Shown here piece after piece: positions 16,331 to 24,270 of a DNA stretch of 64,000 nucleotides. Position 1 is the stretch's first letter. The number at the start of each line of letters is the position of its first letter. The position numbers and the translations under genes are program-made. Under the pieces are notes generated by a model. That model was not told where the DNA came from, did not search any database, and saw only the letters and a program-made list of their open reading frames with translations. The DNA comes from Sphingomonas kaistensis (GTDB taxonomy: Bacteria > Pseudomonadota > Alphaproteobacteria > Sphingomonadales > Sphingomonadaceae). The stretch is from assembly GCF_011927725.1 (NCBI RefSeq), contig NZ_JAATJC010000001.1, positions 751,001 to 815,000 of the forward strand. The letters run 5' to 3'.

Positions 16331-16597
16331 ATGCGTGCCCTTGTCATCCTTGTCGCGCTGCCGCTGCTTGGCGCCGCCTCGCCCGCGCCTGTGCGGCCTG
16401 CCGCGCCGATGCCGGTCAGCAATCCTTATGCCGACGAGCGCTGCCCCGAGACGCCGATGAGCCTTGCCCGCAAGCAGGGCGAACAGCTCGGCCCGCGCAA
16501 ACTCGGCGACCTGCCGACGGCCCAGACCTTCATGGCGGTGGATCGCCGCGTCGCGGGCTGCGCCGTACCGATAACGATGGGCGAGCTCAGGCGCTAG
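16331..16597 (+). CDS. Small exported hypothetical protein
   Basis: 88 residues, unrecognised. The first ~18 residues form a signal peptide (ALVILVALPLLGAASPAP). The mature part is short, proline-rich at its start, and has two cysteines (in 'DERCPETP' and 'VAGCAVPI') that could form a disulfide. GGCAGGAGG lies just upstream of the ATG. It follows sufA by 39 bp in the same direction and could be read through from the SUF operon, but nothing links it to cluster assembly. Confidence 0.6.
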   Translation: MRALVILVALPLLGAASPAPVRPAAPMPVSNPYADERCPETPMSLARKQGEQLGPRKLGDLPTAQTFMAVDRRVAGCAVPITMGELRR

Positions 16598-16659
16598 ACG
16601 CGTCTTCTCACTTAACCTCGATCATGGTAGCTTTTGAACTTCCCCGTCGGGAGGTCGAC

Positions 16660-17424
16660 ATGGCACGCATGGTGCAGATGGGCTTTGCCCTTGTCGCGTA
16701 CGCCGTATTCTTCGCCACTTTCCTGTATCTGATCGCCTTCGTCGGCGATTTGCCGATCGTCCCGGTCACGATTGACCGCGGCCCGGAAGCGGCGCCCGCG
16801 ACGGCGTTGGCCGTGAACCTCGGGCTCATCGCGCTATTCGGGCTGCAGCATAGCGCGATGGCGCGGCAAGGCTTCAAGCGCTGGTGGACCGGGATCGTCC
16901 CGCCGGCCGCCGAGCGCAGCGTCTACGTGCTCGCCGCGAGCCTGATGCTGATCCTGCTGTTCTGGGGCTGGCGGCCGATGCCGACGACCCTCTGGCAGGT
17001 CGACAATCCCGCTGGGGCGGCGCTGCTGTGGGCGCTGTTCGCCTCGGGCTGGGGGATCGTGCTGCTGAGCACTTTCCTGATCAACCATTTCGAGCTATTC
17101 GGCCTGCAGCAGGCATGGTTCGCGCTGCGTGACCGCGCGGCGGCGGCACCGCAGTTCCGCCAGCCCTTCTTCTACCGGTTCGTCCGCCACCCGCTCTACA
17201 GCGGCTTCTTCATCGCCTTCTGGGCGACGCCGCACATGACCGCCGGGCACCTGCTGTTCGCGGCGGGCATGTCGGCCTGGATGCTGCTGGCGATCAGGGC
17301 CGAGGAGAAGGACCTGATCGCGGTATTCGGGCGCGACTATGAGGAGTATCGCGCGCAGGTCGGGATGCTGGCGCCGGGGATCGGTAGGACCGCGGCGACG
17401 CTGCCGATCGCGCCCGCCGAATAG
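16660..17424 (+). CDS. mddA: MddA/NnrU-like membrane methyltransferase (probable methanethiol S-methyltransferase)
   Basis: 254 residues from the ATG at 16660, which has GGGAGG 6 bases upstream; the in-frame ATG at 16624 lacks this. There are about six hydrophobic segments. The conserved part is 'LQHSAMARQGFKRWW' near residue 70, and 'FFYRFVRHPLYSGFFIAFWATPHMT' followed by 'RAEEKDLIAVFGRDYEEYR', the isoprenylcysteine-methyltransferase-like SAM-binding signature. MddA enzymes methylate methanethiol to dimethyl sulfide at the inner membrane. NnrU/isoprenylcysteine methyltransferase-like proteins share this fold, so the substrate is probable rather than certain. Confidence 0.75.
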   Translation: MARMVQMGFALVAYAVFFATFLYLIAFVGDLPIVPVTIDRGPEAAPATALAVNLGLIALFGLQHSAMARQGFKRWWTGIVPPAAERSVYVLAASLMLILLFWGWRPMPTTLWQVDNPAGAALLWALFASGWGIVLLSTFLINHFELFGLQQAWFALRDRAAAAPQFRQPFFYRFVRHPLYSGFFIAFWATPHMTAGHLLFAAGMSAWMLLAIRAEEKDLIAVFGRDYEEYRAQVGMLAPGIGRTAATLPIAPAE

Positions 17425-17478
17425 CCGCTCGCCGGATGGGGGTGCACATCGCACGGCGCAGCCGCTAAGGGCGGGCGC

Positions 17479-19491
17479 ATGTCCAAGATGTTCCGAATCT
17501 CGCTTCCCGACGGCACCGTGCGGGAGATGCCGGAGGGCTCGACCCCGGCCGACGTCGCCGCGGCCATCGGCCCGGGCCTCGCCAAGGCCGCGCTCGCCGC
17601 GCGAGTCAACGGCGAGGTGCGCGATATCATGCGCCCGTTCGAGGAAGATTCCGAGCTCGCGCTGATCACCGCGCGCGACGAAAAGGATGCGCTGGAGCTG
17701 GTCCGCCACGACTATGCCCACGTCCTCGCCGAGGCGGTGCAAAAGCTGTTCCCCGGCACCCAGATCACCTTCGGTCCGGCCACCGACGATGGCTTCTACT
17801 ACGACTTCGCGCCAGCCGCCGACCGCGGTCCGTTCACCGACGAGGATTTGCCGGCGATCGAGGAGATGATGCGCAAGGTCATCGCCGCCGATGAACCGCT
17901 GATCCGCGAAGTGTGGAACCGCGAGGACGTGCGCGACTTCTTCGCCCGCACCGGCGAGCGCTTCAAGGCTGAATGGGTGATGGAGCTTCCGGCCGACCAG
18001 ACCATCACCATGTATCGCTCCGGCAAGGGCGAGGACGCGTGGATGGACCTGTGCCGCGGCCCGCACCTGGCCTCGACCGGCAAGCTCGACCCGCAGGCGT
18101 TCAAGCTGACCCGTGTGTCGGGCGCCTATTGGCGCGGCGACCCCAAGAACCCGATGCTGTCGCGCGTCTACGGCACGGCGTGGCTCAACAAGAAGCAGCT
18201 GGCCGAGCACCTCACCCGACTGGAGGAAGCCGGCAAGCGCGACCACCGCAAGCTGGGCCAGGCGATGGACCTGTTCCACCTCCAGGCCGAGGCGCATGGC
18301 AGTGTCTTCTGGCACCCCAAGGGCTTCCTGATCTGGCGCCAGCTCGAGGCGTATATGCGCCGCAAGCTCGACGCCGCGGGCTATCTCGAGGTCAAGACCC
18401 CGCAGGTGATGGACGCCCGCCAGTGGGAGAAGTCCGGCCACTGGGGCAAGTATCGCGAGAACATGTTCGTCATCCCCGACGAGGTGCCGAACACCGAGGA
18501 CGAGGGCCCGCTGGTCAGCGACGATGCCGAGTGGATGGCGCTGAAGCCGATGAACTGCCCGGCCCACGTGCTGATCTTCAAGCAGGGCATCACCAGCTAC
18601 CGCGACCTGCCGCTGCGCATGGCCGAGTTCGGCTGCTGCCACCGCAACGAGCCGCACGGCGCGCTGCACGGCATCATGCGGGTGCGCCAGTTCACGCAGG
18701 ACGATGCGCACATCTTCTGCCGCGAGGACCAACTAGTGCAGGAGGTCCGCGATTTCTGCGACCTGCTGGACGGCATCTACCGCGATCTCGGGTTCGACAA
18801 ATATGCGGTGAAGCTCGCGCTGCGCCCCGACAAGCGCTTCGGCAGCGAGGCGATGTGGGATCAGGCCGAGGCCGAATTGCGCGAGGCGGTGGTTTCCAGC
18901 GGCCGCGCGACCGAGGAATTCGGGTGGGAAGAACTGCCGGGCGAGGGTGCCTTCTATGCACCCAAGCTCGAATTCCACCTGACCGATGCGATCGGCCGGA
19001 CCTGGCAGGTCGGCACCATCCAGTCCGACCGCGTACTGCCCGAGCGCCTGGACGCCAGCTATGTCGGCGAGGACGGCGAGCGCCACCGGCCGGTCATGCT
19101 CCACCGCGCGATCCTCGGCACGTTCGAGCGCTTCATCGGCATCCTGATCGAGCATTTCGCCGGCAACCTCCCGTTGTGGCTGACCCCGGTGCAGGCGGTG
19201 GTGGCGACGATCGTGTCGGACGCGGACGGCTATGCCAATGAGGTTGCGGGCAAGCTCCAGGCGGCCGGCTTCCGGGTCGAGGCCGATACGCGCAACGAGA
19301 AGATCAACTACAAGGTGCGTGAGCACAGCCTGGCCAAGGTCCCGCTGCTGCTGGTGGTCGGCAAGCGCGAGGCGGAGGAAGGCACCGTCGCCGTCCGCCG
19401 CCTTGGCAGCGAGGAGCGCCAGCAGGTGCTCAGCCTCGACGAGGCGATTGCCATGCTGCGCGCCGAGGCGACGCCGCCCGATCTCAGGTGA
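17479..19491 (+). CDS. thrS: Threonyl-tRNA synthetase
   Basis: 670 residues, the full bacterial length. Domains in order: TGS (about 1-62), the second editing/additional domain with '[19 protein letters not shown]' and 'DDGFYYDF', the class II catalytic core (zinc-site '[13 protein letters not shown]', motif 2 '[20 protein letters not shown]', motif 3 '[17 protein letters not shown]'), and the anticodon-binding domain ('[11 protein letters not shown]...'). It charges tRNA-Thr in the cytosol. It overlaps the following acetyltransferase by 4 bases. thrS and infC are often neighbours; here two small genes lie between them. Confidence 0.97.
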   Translation: MSKMFRISLPDGTVREMPEGSTPADVAAAIGPGLAKAALAARVNGEVRDIMRPFEEDSELALITARDEKDALELVRHDYAHVLAEAVQKLFPGTQITFGPATDDGFYYDFAPAADRGPFTDEDLPAIEEMMRKVIAADEPLIREVWNREDVRDFFARTGERFKAEWVMELPADQTITMYRSGKGEDAWMDLCRGPHLASTGKLDPQAFKLTRVSGAYWRGDPKNPMLSRVYGTAWLNKKQLAEHLTRLEEAGKRDHRKLGQAMDLFHLQAEAHGSVFWHPKGFLIWRQLEAYMRRKLDAAGYLEVKTPQVMDARQWEKSGHWGKYRENMFVIPDEVPNTEDEGPLVSDDAEWMALKPMNCPAHVLIFKQGITSYRDLPLRMAEFGCCHRNEPHGALHGIMRVRQFTQDDAHIFCREDQLVQEVRDFCDLLDGIYRDLGFDKYAVKLALRPDKRFGSEAMWDQAEAELREAVVSSGRATEEFGWEELPGEGAFYAPKLEFHLTDAIGRTWQVGTIQSDRVLPERLDASYVGEDGERHRPVMLHRAILGTFERFIGILIEHFAGNLPLWLTPVQAVVATIVSDADGYANEVAGKLQAAGFRVEADTRNEKINYKVREHSLAKVPLLLVVGKREAEEGTVAVRRLGSEERQQVLSLDEAIAMLRAEATPPDLR

Positions 19492-19928
19492 GCATTCGGC
19501 GCGGCAGGCCGGCCGACGTGCCGCGCGCGCTGGAGATCTGGCGCGATGCAGTGGACGCCACGCACGGCTTCCTGACCCCGGCCGACCGCGCCGAGATCGA
19601 CGCCATGGTCGCCGCCGAATACCTGCCGAACGCGGAACTGTGGCTATCGGTCGACGCCGCCGATCGCCCGGTCGGCTTCGTGGTGCTGGACGGCGAGGAG
19701 ATCGACGCGCTGTTCGTCGACCCGGCCGAGCATGGGCGCGGGCATGGCACCGCCCTGCTCCGCCATGCCATCGCGCTCGGGGCGACCCGGGTCGAAGCCA
19801 GCGAGCAGGCCGACAATGCGCTGCCCTTCTATCTGGCGCGAGGGTTCAGGGTGACCGGCCGCTCGGAGCGGGATCCGCAGGGGCGCCCCTATCCGCTGGT
19901 GCAGCTTCACCTGACGGCGGGCGACTGA
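19488..19928 (+). CDS. GNAT family N-acetyltransferase
   Basis: 146 residues from a GTG overlapping the thrS stop by 4 bases. It begins '[17 protein letters not shown]', a standard GNAT first strand. The acetyl-CoA loop region is '[20 protein letters not shown]', matching the Q/RxxGxG/A motif, and '[20 protein letters not shown]' is the usual C-terminal motif. The substrate cannot be predicted; it resembles YjaB/YjdJ-type small-molecule or protein acetyltransferases. Its 3' end overlaps the convergent gene by 22 bases. Confidence 0.85.
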   Translation: MSIRRGRPADVPRALEIWRDAVDATHGFLTPADRAEIDAMVAAEYLPNAELWLSVDAADRPVGFVVLDGEEIDALFVDPAEHGRGHGTALLRHAIALGATRVEASEQADNALPFYLARGFRVTGRSERDPQGRPYPLVQLHLTAGD

Positions 19929-20449
19929 TCTTTCCCGCGGCTGCCCGCGACGGTGTCGAAATAGGTGTGCATGGTCAGCAGGCGGCCGTCGTCGCGGGCG
20001 CGGATGGCGGCCCGGGCGGCCTCGGCTTCCTCGCCGATGCGGACCAGCCGTTCCAGCGTTGGCGTGGCATAATCACAGCGTTCGTTGGGGCGGGCTGAGC
20101 GGCACCGGTCGAGGCAAGTGTCGATCAGCTCCGGCACGCGCTTCTCGCAGCTGATCATCAGTTGCGCCTCCTCGGGAGTCAGCGCCGCCGACTGCCGCTC
20201 GGCCAGCAGCGCGGAGATCCGTTCCCGGGCGAGGCGGGCCTGCTCGCGTTGGCGGCGGTCGAGAAGCGCGGCGAGGCGCGCCCAGCGCGGATCGGGAAGC
20301 GCGGACAAGCCCGGCACTCCTTGCGTGAAGCCCGCCGCAAAGCCGCGTGCGGAGCGCATCAAGCGCCGCGCGAGCCGAATCCCGACCCAGATGGTGAGCA
20401 GGATGATGGTCAGGAAAAACAGCAGCAGGCCGCCCAGAAACTCAAGCAT
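19907..20449 (-). CDS. Unrecognised single-pass membrane protein
   Basis: 180 residues. A single hydrophobic segment covers about residues 5-26 ('LGGLLLFFLTIILLTIWVGI'), followed by basic residues (RLARRLMR), suggesting an N-out/C-in anchor or uncleaved signal. The remainder is charged and mostly helical ('LLDRRQREQARLARERISA' could form a coiled coil). Four cysteines cluster at 101, 112, 116 and 125. I do not recognise a family. It is read away from infC and overlaps the GNAT gene by 22 bases at its 3' end. Confidence 0.6.
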   Translation of the reverse strand: MLEFLGGLLLFFLTIILLTIWVGIRLARRLMRSARGFAAGFTQGVPGLSALPDPRWARLAALLDRRQREQARLARERISALLAERQSAALTPEEAQLMISCEKRVPELIDTCLDRCRSARPNERCDYATPTLERLVRIGEEAEAARAAIRARDDGRLLTMHTYFDTVAGSRGKDQSPAVR

Positions 20450-20615
20450 CGTAATATTCTCTCCGGCTCCCTATGTAGGAGTGGTCACCGTGAGCGACGA
20501 GGGGTGGGATTGACGCCACGCCGCCACAGGGCGCCACAAAATGCACGGGTCGCCGTCCTGCCCCTTTCCACGTGGCAGCGAAGCGCCTAGCTGGCACCCT
20601 CGTCCAATTACTAAT

Positions 20616-20630
20616 GGAGATTGCGTTATA
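20616..20630 (+). promoter_or_regulatory. infC ribosome-binding site with candidate ATA start codon
   Basis: GGAG at 20616-20619 lies 8 bases before an in-frame ATA (20628-20630). The next ATG (20640) is 20 bases from the same GGAG and has no other Shine-Dalgarno. Non-canonical AUU/AUA/AUC-type starts are a known feature of infC because IF-3 itself discriminates against them, allowing autoregulation. Confidence 0.5.
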
Positions 20631-21170
20631 CGTCCGCCAATGAGGCGCCCTCTGGCGCCGCCCCAGCTTTCCGGTCCTCGCTACAACGAGTTCATCCAAA
20701 GCCAGAAGGTGCGGGTGATCGACGAGAATGGCGAGAACCTCGGCGTGATGTATACACGTGAAGCGATCGAGCAGGCGGCGGAAGTCGGCCTCGATCTGGT
20801 TGAGATCAGCCCCAACGCCGATCCGCCCGTCGCCAAGTTCCTCGATATCGGCCGCTTCAAGTACGAAGCCCAGAAAAAGGCCAACGAGCAGCGCAAGCGC
20901 CAGAAGACGCAGGAGATCAAGGAGATCAAGATGCGTCCGAACATCGACGACCACGACTATGAGACCAAGATGAAGAAGGTCGTCGAGTTCCTGGGCGACG
21001 GTGACAAGGTCAAGGTCACCATGCGATTCCGTGGCCGCGAGATGGCGCACGGCCAGCTCGGCATGGCGGTGCTTCAGCGAGTGGCTTCCGAGACCGGCGA
21101 AATCGCCAAGGTCGAGGCGCATCCGCGCATGGAAGGCCGACAAATGCTGATGGTGTTGTCGCCCAAGTAA
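20628..21170 (+). CDS. infC: Translation initiation factor IF-3
   Basis: 180 residues if translation begins at the ATA at 20628, 176 from the ATG at 20640. An in-frame ATG at 20541 would add an unrelated N-terminus. N-terminal domain: '[26 protein letters not shown]'-type sequence and '[20 protein letters not shown]'. A lysine-rich linker ('[16 protein letters not shown]') follows, then the C-terminal domain with '[17 protein letters not shown]' and '[17 protein letters not shown]'. IF-3 binds the 30S subunit and checks start-codon/initiator-tRNA pairing. rpmI and rplT, the usual followers, are not downstream here. Confidence 0.95.
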   Translation: MRPPMRRPLAPPQLSGPRYNEFIQSQKVRVIDENGENLGVMYTREAIEQAAEVGLDLVEISPNADPPVAKFLDIGRFKYEAQKKANEQRKRQKTQEIKEIKMRPNIDDHDYETKMKKVVEFLGDGDKVKVTMRFRGREMAHGQLGMAVLQRVASETGEIAKVEAHPRMEGRQMLMVLSPK

Positions 21171-21239
21171 AACACGCAGGCAAAGCAACACCTTCGTGCA
21201 GAATTAGTTCTAGCCTGAAACAATAACGAAGACGGAGTG

Positions 21240-21271
21240 TGCGGTGCAGCATTTAATTTTGCTGCACCGCA
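21240..21271. terminator. 12-bp stem-loop downstream of infC
   Basis: TGCGGTGCAGCA (21240-21251) pairs perfectly with TGCTGCACCGCA (21260-21271) around an 8-base A/T-rich loop. It lies 69 bp after infC and about 120 bp before the TonB-receptor gene. There is no T-run. A related TGTTGCACCGC occurs about 50 bp further on. It may terminate infC or act as an operator or leader element for the receptor gene. Confidence 0.5.
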
Positions 21272-21391
21272 TGATGTTGCTGCTTGGTAACATCCGCTTT
21301 TCTTACGTCTGCTGACACTGTTGCACCGCTTCCCAAGTGAGGCGCGGCTGCTCTAGGCCGCTCTCACCAGTTTCTTTGGGAGGGGTTCCTC

Positions 21392-24199
21392 ATGCGCAAG
21401 TCCATCTGGCTGCTTTCGGCCGGCCTGTTCGCCATCACGACTCCGGCGTTCGCCCAGTCGACCGACACCGATCAGTCCGGTGCCCAGCCGACCGACGGCG
21501 CAACCGCCGAGGCAGGCGCGGTCGACAACAGCGCGCAGGCGCAGCAGAGCGGCGATGCCGGTGACATCGTCGTCACCGCGACCCGCCGTAACGAAGCCCT
21601 TTCCGACGTTCCGCTGGCGGTCAGCGCCGTCACTGCGGAAAGCCTCGAGAATTCGGGCGCCAGCGACCTTCGCCAGCTCCAGCAGCTGTCGCCCTCGCTG
21701 CAGGTGTCCTCGACCTCGTCCGAAGCGGGCGCGGGCGTTGCCCGTATCCGCGGCATCGGCACCGTCGGCGACAACCCCGGCCTCGAAAGCTCGGTCGCGA
21801 CCTTTATCGACGGCGTCTACCGCTCGCGCACCGGCGTCGGCCTGACCGAACTCGGCCAGATCGACCGCGTCGAAGTGCTGCGCGGTCCGCAGGGCACCCT
21901 GTTCGGACGCAACGCGTCGGCCGGCATCATCTCGGTCATCACCGCCAAGCCGCGCTTCCAGTTCGGCGTCAACGGCCAGCTCGATGTCGGCAATTACGAC
22001 AGCCGCCGTGTCGAACTCGGCGTGACCGGCCCGATCAGCTCGAGCCTCGCTGCCCGGGTCGACGGCGTGTACATGAAGCGCGACGGCTTCATCGTGAATT
22101 CGATCACCGGCGAGGACGTCAACGACCGCGATCGCTACCTGCTTCGCGGCCAGCTGCTGTTCCAGCCGAGCGACGCGACCTCGATCCGCCTGATCGGCGA
22201 CTTTGCAGATCGCGACGAGGCGTGCTGCGCCGCGCCGTACCTGCCGGCCTCGGACGCCACCACCGCCGGCCGTGCCGCCTCGACCGCCAAGCCGCTGCTC
22301 CAGGCCCTCGGTGCCGTCATCAACGACGACCCCTATGCCCGCCGCGCGACCTGGACCCCGGGCTTCGGCTTCCAGAGCGATGTCAGGGACTGGGGCGCTT
22401 CGGGCGAAGTGGTGCATGACTTCGGCGCCGCCGAGCTGACCTCGATCACCGCCTACCGCTACAACAAGTGGACCCGCGGGACCGACGCCGACTACAACAA
22501 CCTCGACATCCTGCACCGCGCTGCGGACGGCAACAGCTACAATCAGTTCAAGACCTTCACCCAGGAACTGCGCCTTCAGGGCGAAGCCTTTGGTGGCCGC
22601 CTCGACTGGCTGGTCGGCGGTTATTACGCCAACGAGAAGCTGAAGGTGTCGGACAACCTCAGCTTCGGTTCGGATTATGAGCGGTTCGCCAACTGCCTCC
22701 TGATCAACAACGCTCTTCCGCAGGCGCTGGCACCGAGCCCGATCGTCGGGTCGAGCTGCATCAACACCGCCGTCGTTGGCGGCGCGGTGACCCAGCTGGT
22801 CGGACAGCGCGCCGCGCTGCTGGCTGCGGGCGTCCCGACCACCGATCCGCGGATCATCGCGCTCAGCACCAACATCAGCCTGCTGGGTGCGATCACCGCC
22901 AATCCGGCGCGGCCCGGGTTCGGCAGCATCGCCGCCGCGCTCGGCATCCCGACCGCGACGCTGAACAACGTCGGCCTGCTGGACGTGTACAACCAGAAGG
23001 CCAACAACCTCGCGCTGTTCACGCACAACATCTTCGACGTCACCGACCGCCTGAAGCTGACCCTTGGCCTGCGCTACACCCGCGAGACTAAGACCCTCGA
23101 CGCAAGTTTCAGCGACAACAACGTGATCTGCCGCGCCCTGCTCGGCAGCCCGCTGGCGGCGCTGCAGCAGCTTCCCTGCTTCAACCCGTCGGTTCCGAAC
23201 GGCAGCTTCAACCCGACCGAGAGCGAGCGCAAGGAAAGCGAATTCTCGGGCACCGCGGTGGTCAGCTACAAGCCGACCGACAGCCTGCTGGCCTATGCCA
23301 GCTACTCGCGCGGCTACAAGGCGGGTGGCTTCAACCTCGATCGTGCGGGTCTTGCCCGGCAGAACAACAACGGCCCGGTGCTGGCGAGCGCGACGCTCGC
23401 CTCGCTGCAGTTCGCGCCCGAGATCAACAACGCCTATGAAATCGGCGGCAAGTTCAACGGCCGTGGCATCGACGTGAACGTCGCCGCCTTCCTGCAGAAG
23501 TTCGAGGACTTCCAGCTCAACACCTTCGACGGCACCCGCTTCATCGTCGAGAACATCAACGCCTGTAAGACCGACCTCGGCGGTGCCGATCGCGACAACA
23601 GCCCGACCACCGGCGCCTGCACCGGTGATACCAAGCCCGGTGTCAGCAGCCGCGGTGTCGAGGTGGAAGTGTTCGCCCGCCCGGCCACGGACGTCGCGGT
23701 CAATCTCGGCGGGACGGTGGTCAACACCCGCTACGCCAACAACCTGATCGGCAGCGGCGGCCGTCCGCTGACGAACGCCTTGTTCCAGCTGCCTGGCCGT
23801 CGCCTGTCGAACAGCAGCTCGTTCGTCGGCACCGGCTCGATCAGCTTCAATCCGCGGATCACCGACGGCGGCGTGCGCGCTCTCTTCTATGTCGATGCCC
23901 GCCACCAGTCGGCCTTCAACACCGGTTCGGACCTCGACCTCGAAAAGGTCCAGCCGTCCTACACCGTGGTGAATGGCCGTATCGGCATCCAAGGCCCCGA
24001 TCGCCGCTGGGCGGTCGAGCTGTGGGCGCAGAACATCTTCAACGAAGAATATCTGCAGGTCGCGTTCGACGCGTTCGCCCAGGGCTCGGGCACCGAGCGC
24101 GGCGTTCGCCAGGGCTTCTACGCCCGCTCGAACCAGCTGTTCGGCGCCTTCCTGGCCGAACCGCGCACCTATGGTCTGACCTTGCGCACCCGGCTCTAA
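21392..24199 (+). CDS. TonB-dependent outer-membrane receptor
   Basis: 935 residues. A signal peptide ends near residue 22 (PAFAQ). After a low-complexity Q/A/D-rich spacer comes the TonB-box region 'DIVVTATRRNEALSDVPLAV', then the plug domain ('IDRVEVLRGPQGTLFGRNASAGIISV') and a ~22-strand barrel ending in 'PRTYGLTLRTRL'. Such receptors import siderophores, vitamin B12, glycans or other large nutrients with energy from TonB-ExbBD. The plug and barrel resemble the large sphingomonad class typified by 'LRGPQGTLFGRN', for which the substrate is rarely known. The gene stands alone, with a stem-loop upstream and an intrinsic terminator downstream. A cysteine pair in extracellular-loop sequences ('NCLLIN', 'SSCINT') may form a disulfide. 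Confidence 0.93.
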   Translation: MRKSIWLLSAGLFAITTPAFAQSTDTDQSGAQPTDGATAEAGAVDNSAQAQQSGDAGDIVVTATRRNEALSDVPLAVSAVTAESLENSGASDLRQLQQLSPSLQVSSTSSEAGAGVARIRGIGTVGDNPGLESSVATFIDGVYRSRTGVGLTELGQIDRVEVLRGPQGTLFGRNASAGIISVITAKPRFQFGVNGQLDVGNYDSRRVELGVTGPISSSLAARVDGVYMKRDGFIVNSITGEDVNDRDRYLLRGQLLFQPSDATSIRLIGDFADRDEACCAAPYLPASDATTAGRAASTAKPLLQALGAVINDDPYARRATWTPGFGFQSDVRDWGASGEVVHDFGAAELTSITAYRYNKWTRGTDADYNNLDILHRAADGNSYNQFKTFTQELRLQGEAFGGRLDWLVGGYYANEKLKVSDNLSFGSDYERFANCLLINNALPQALAPSPIVGSSCINTAVVGGAVTQLVGQRAALLAAGVPTTDPRIIALSTNISLLGAITANPARPGFGSIAAALGIPTATLNNVGLLDVYNQKANNLALFTHNIFDVTDRLKLTLGLRYTRETKTLDASFSDNNVICRALLGSPLAALQQLPCFNPSVPNGSFNPTESERKESEFSGTAVVSYKPTDSLLAYASYSRGYKAGGFNLDRAGLARQNNNGPVLASATLASLQFAPEINNAYEIGGKFNGRGIDVNVAAFLQKFEDFQLNTFDGTRFIVENINACKTDLGGADRDNSPTTGACTGDTKPGVSSRGVEVEVFARPATDVAVNLGGTVVNTRYANNLIGSGGRPLTNALFQLPGRRLSNSSSFVGTGSISFNPRITDGGVRALFYVDARHQSAFNTGSDLDLEKVQPSYTVVNGRIGIQGPDRRWAVELWAQNIFNEEYLQVAFDAFAQGSGTERGVRQGFYARSNQLFGAFLAEPRTYGLTLRTRL

Positions 24200-24230
24200 G
24201 CCGGCGCGCCAAATAGTGTGACAGGGGGAA

Positions 24231-24264
24231 GGGCTCCGCGGGCAACCGCGGGGCCCTTGTTTTT
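24231..24264 (+). terminator. Intrinsic terminator of the TonB-receptor gene
   Basis: GGGCTCCGCGG (24231-24241) pairs with CCGCGGGGCCC (24246-24256) with one G-U wobble and a GCAA tetraloop, followed by TTGTTTTT. It is the most classical rho-independent terminator in the window and lies between convergent genes. Confidence 0.9.
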
Positions 24265-24270
24265 GCAGGG

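Noticed and set aside
20509..20545. TTGACG at 20510 as the infC promoter
   Set aside because: No -10-like hexamer at 16-18 bases; the nearest A/T-rich hexamer is over 20 bases away.
21353..23992. 879-codon open frame on the minus strand opposite the TonB receptor
   Set aside because: It is a by-product of the high GC and codon pattern of the receptor gene; the product is Arg/Val/Ala/Asp-rich with no domain, and the plus-strand protein is a clear family member.
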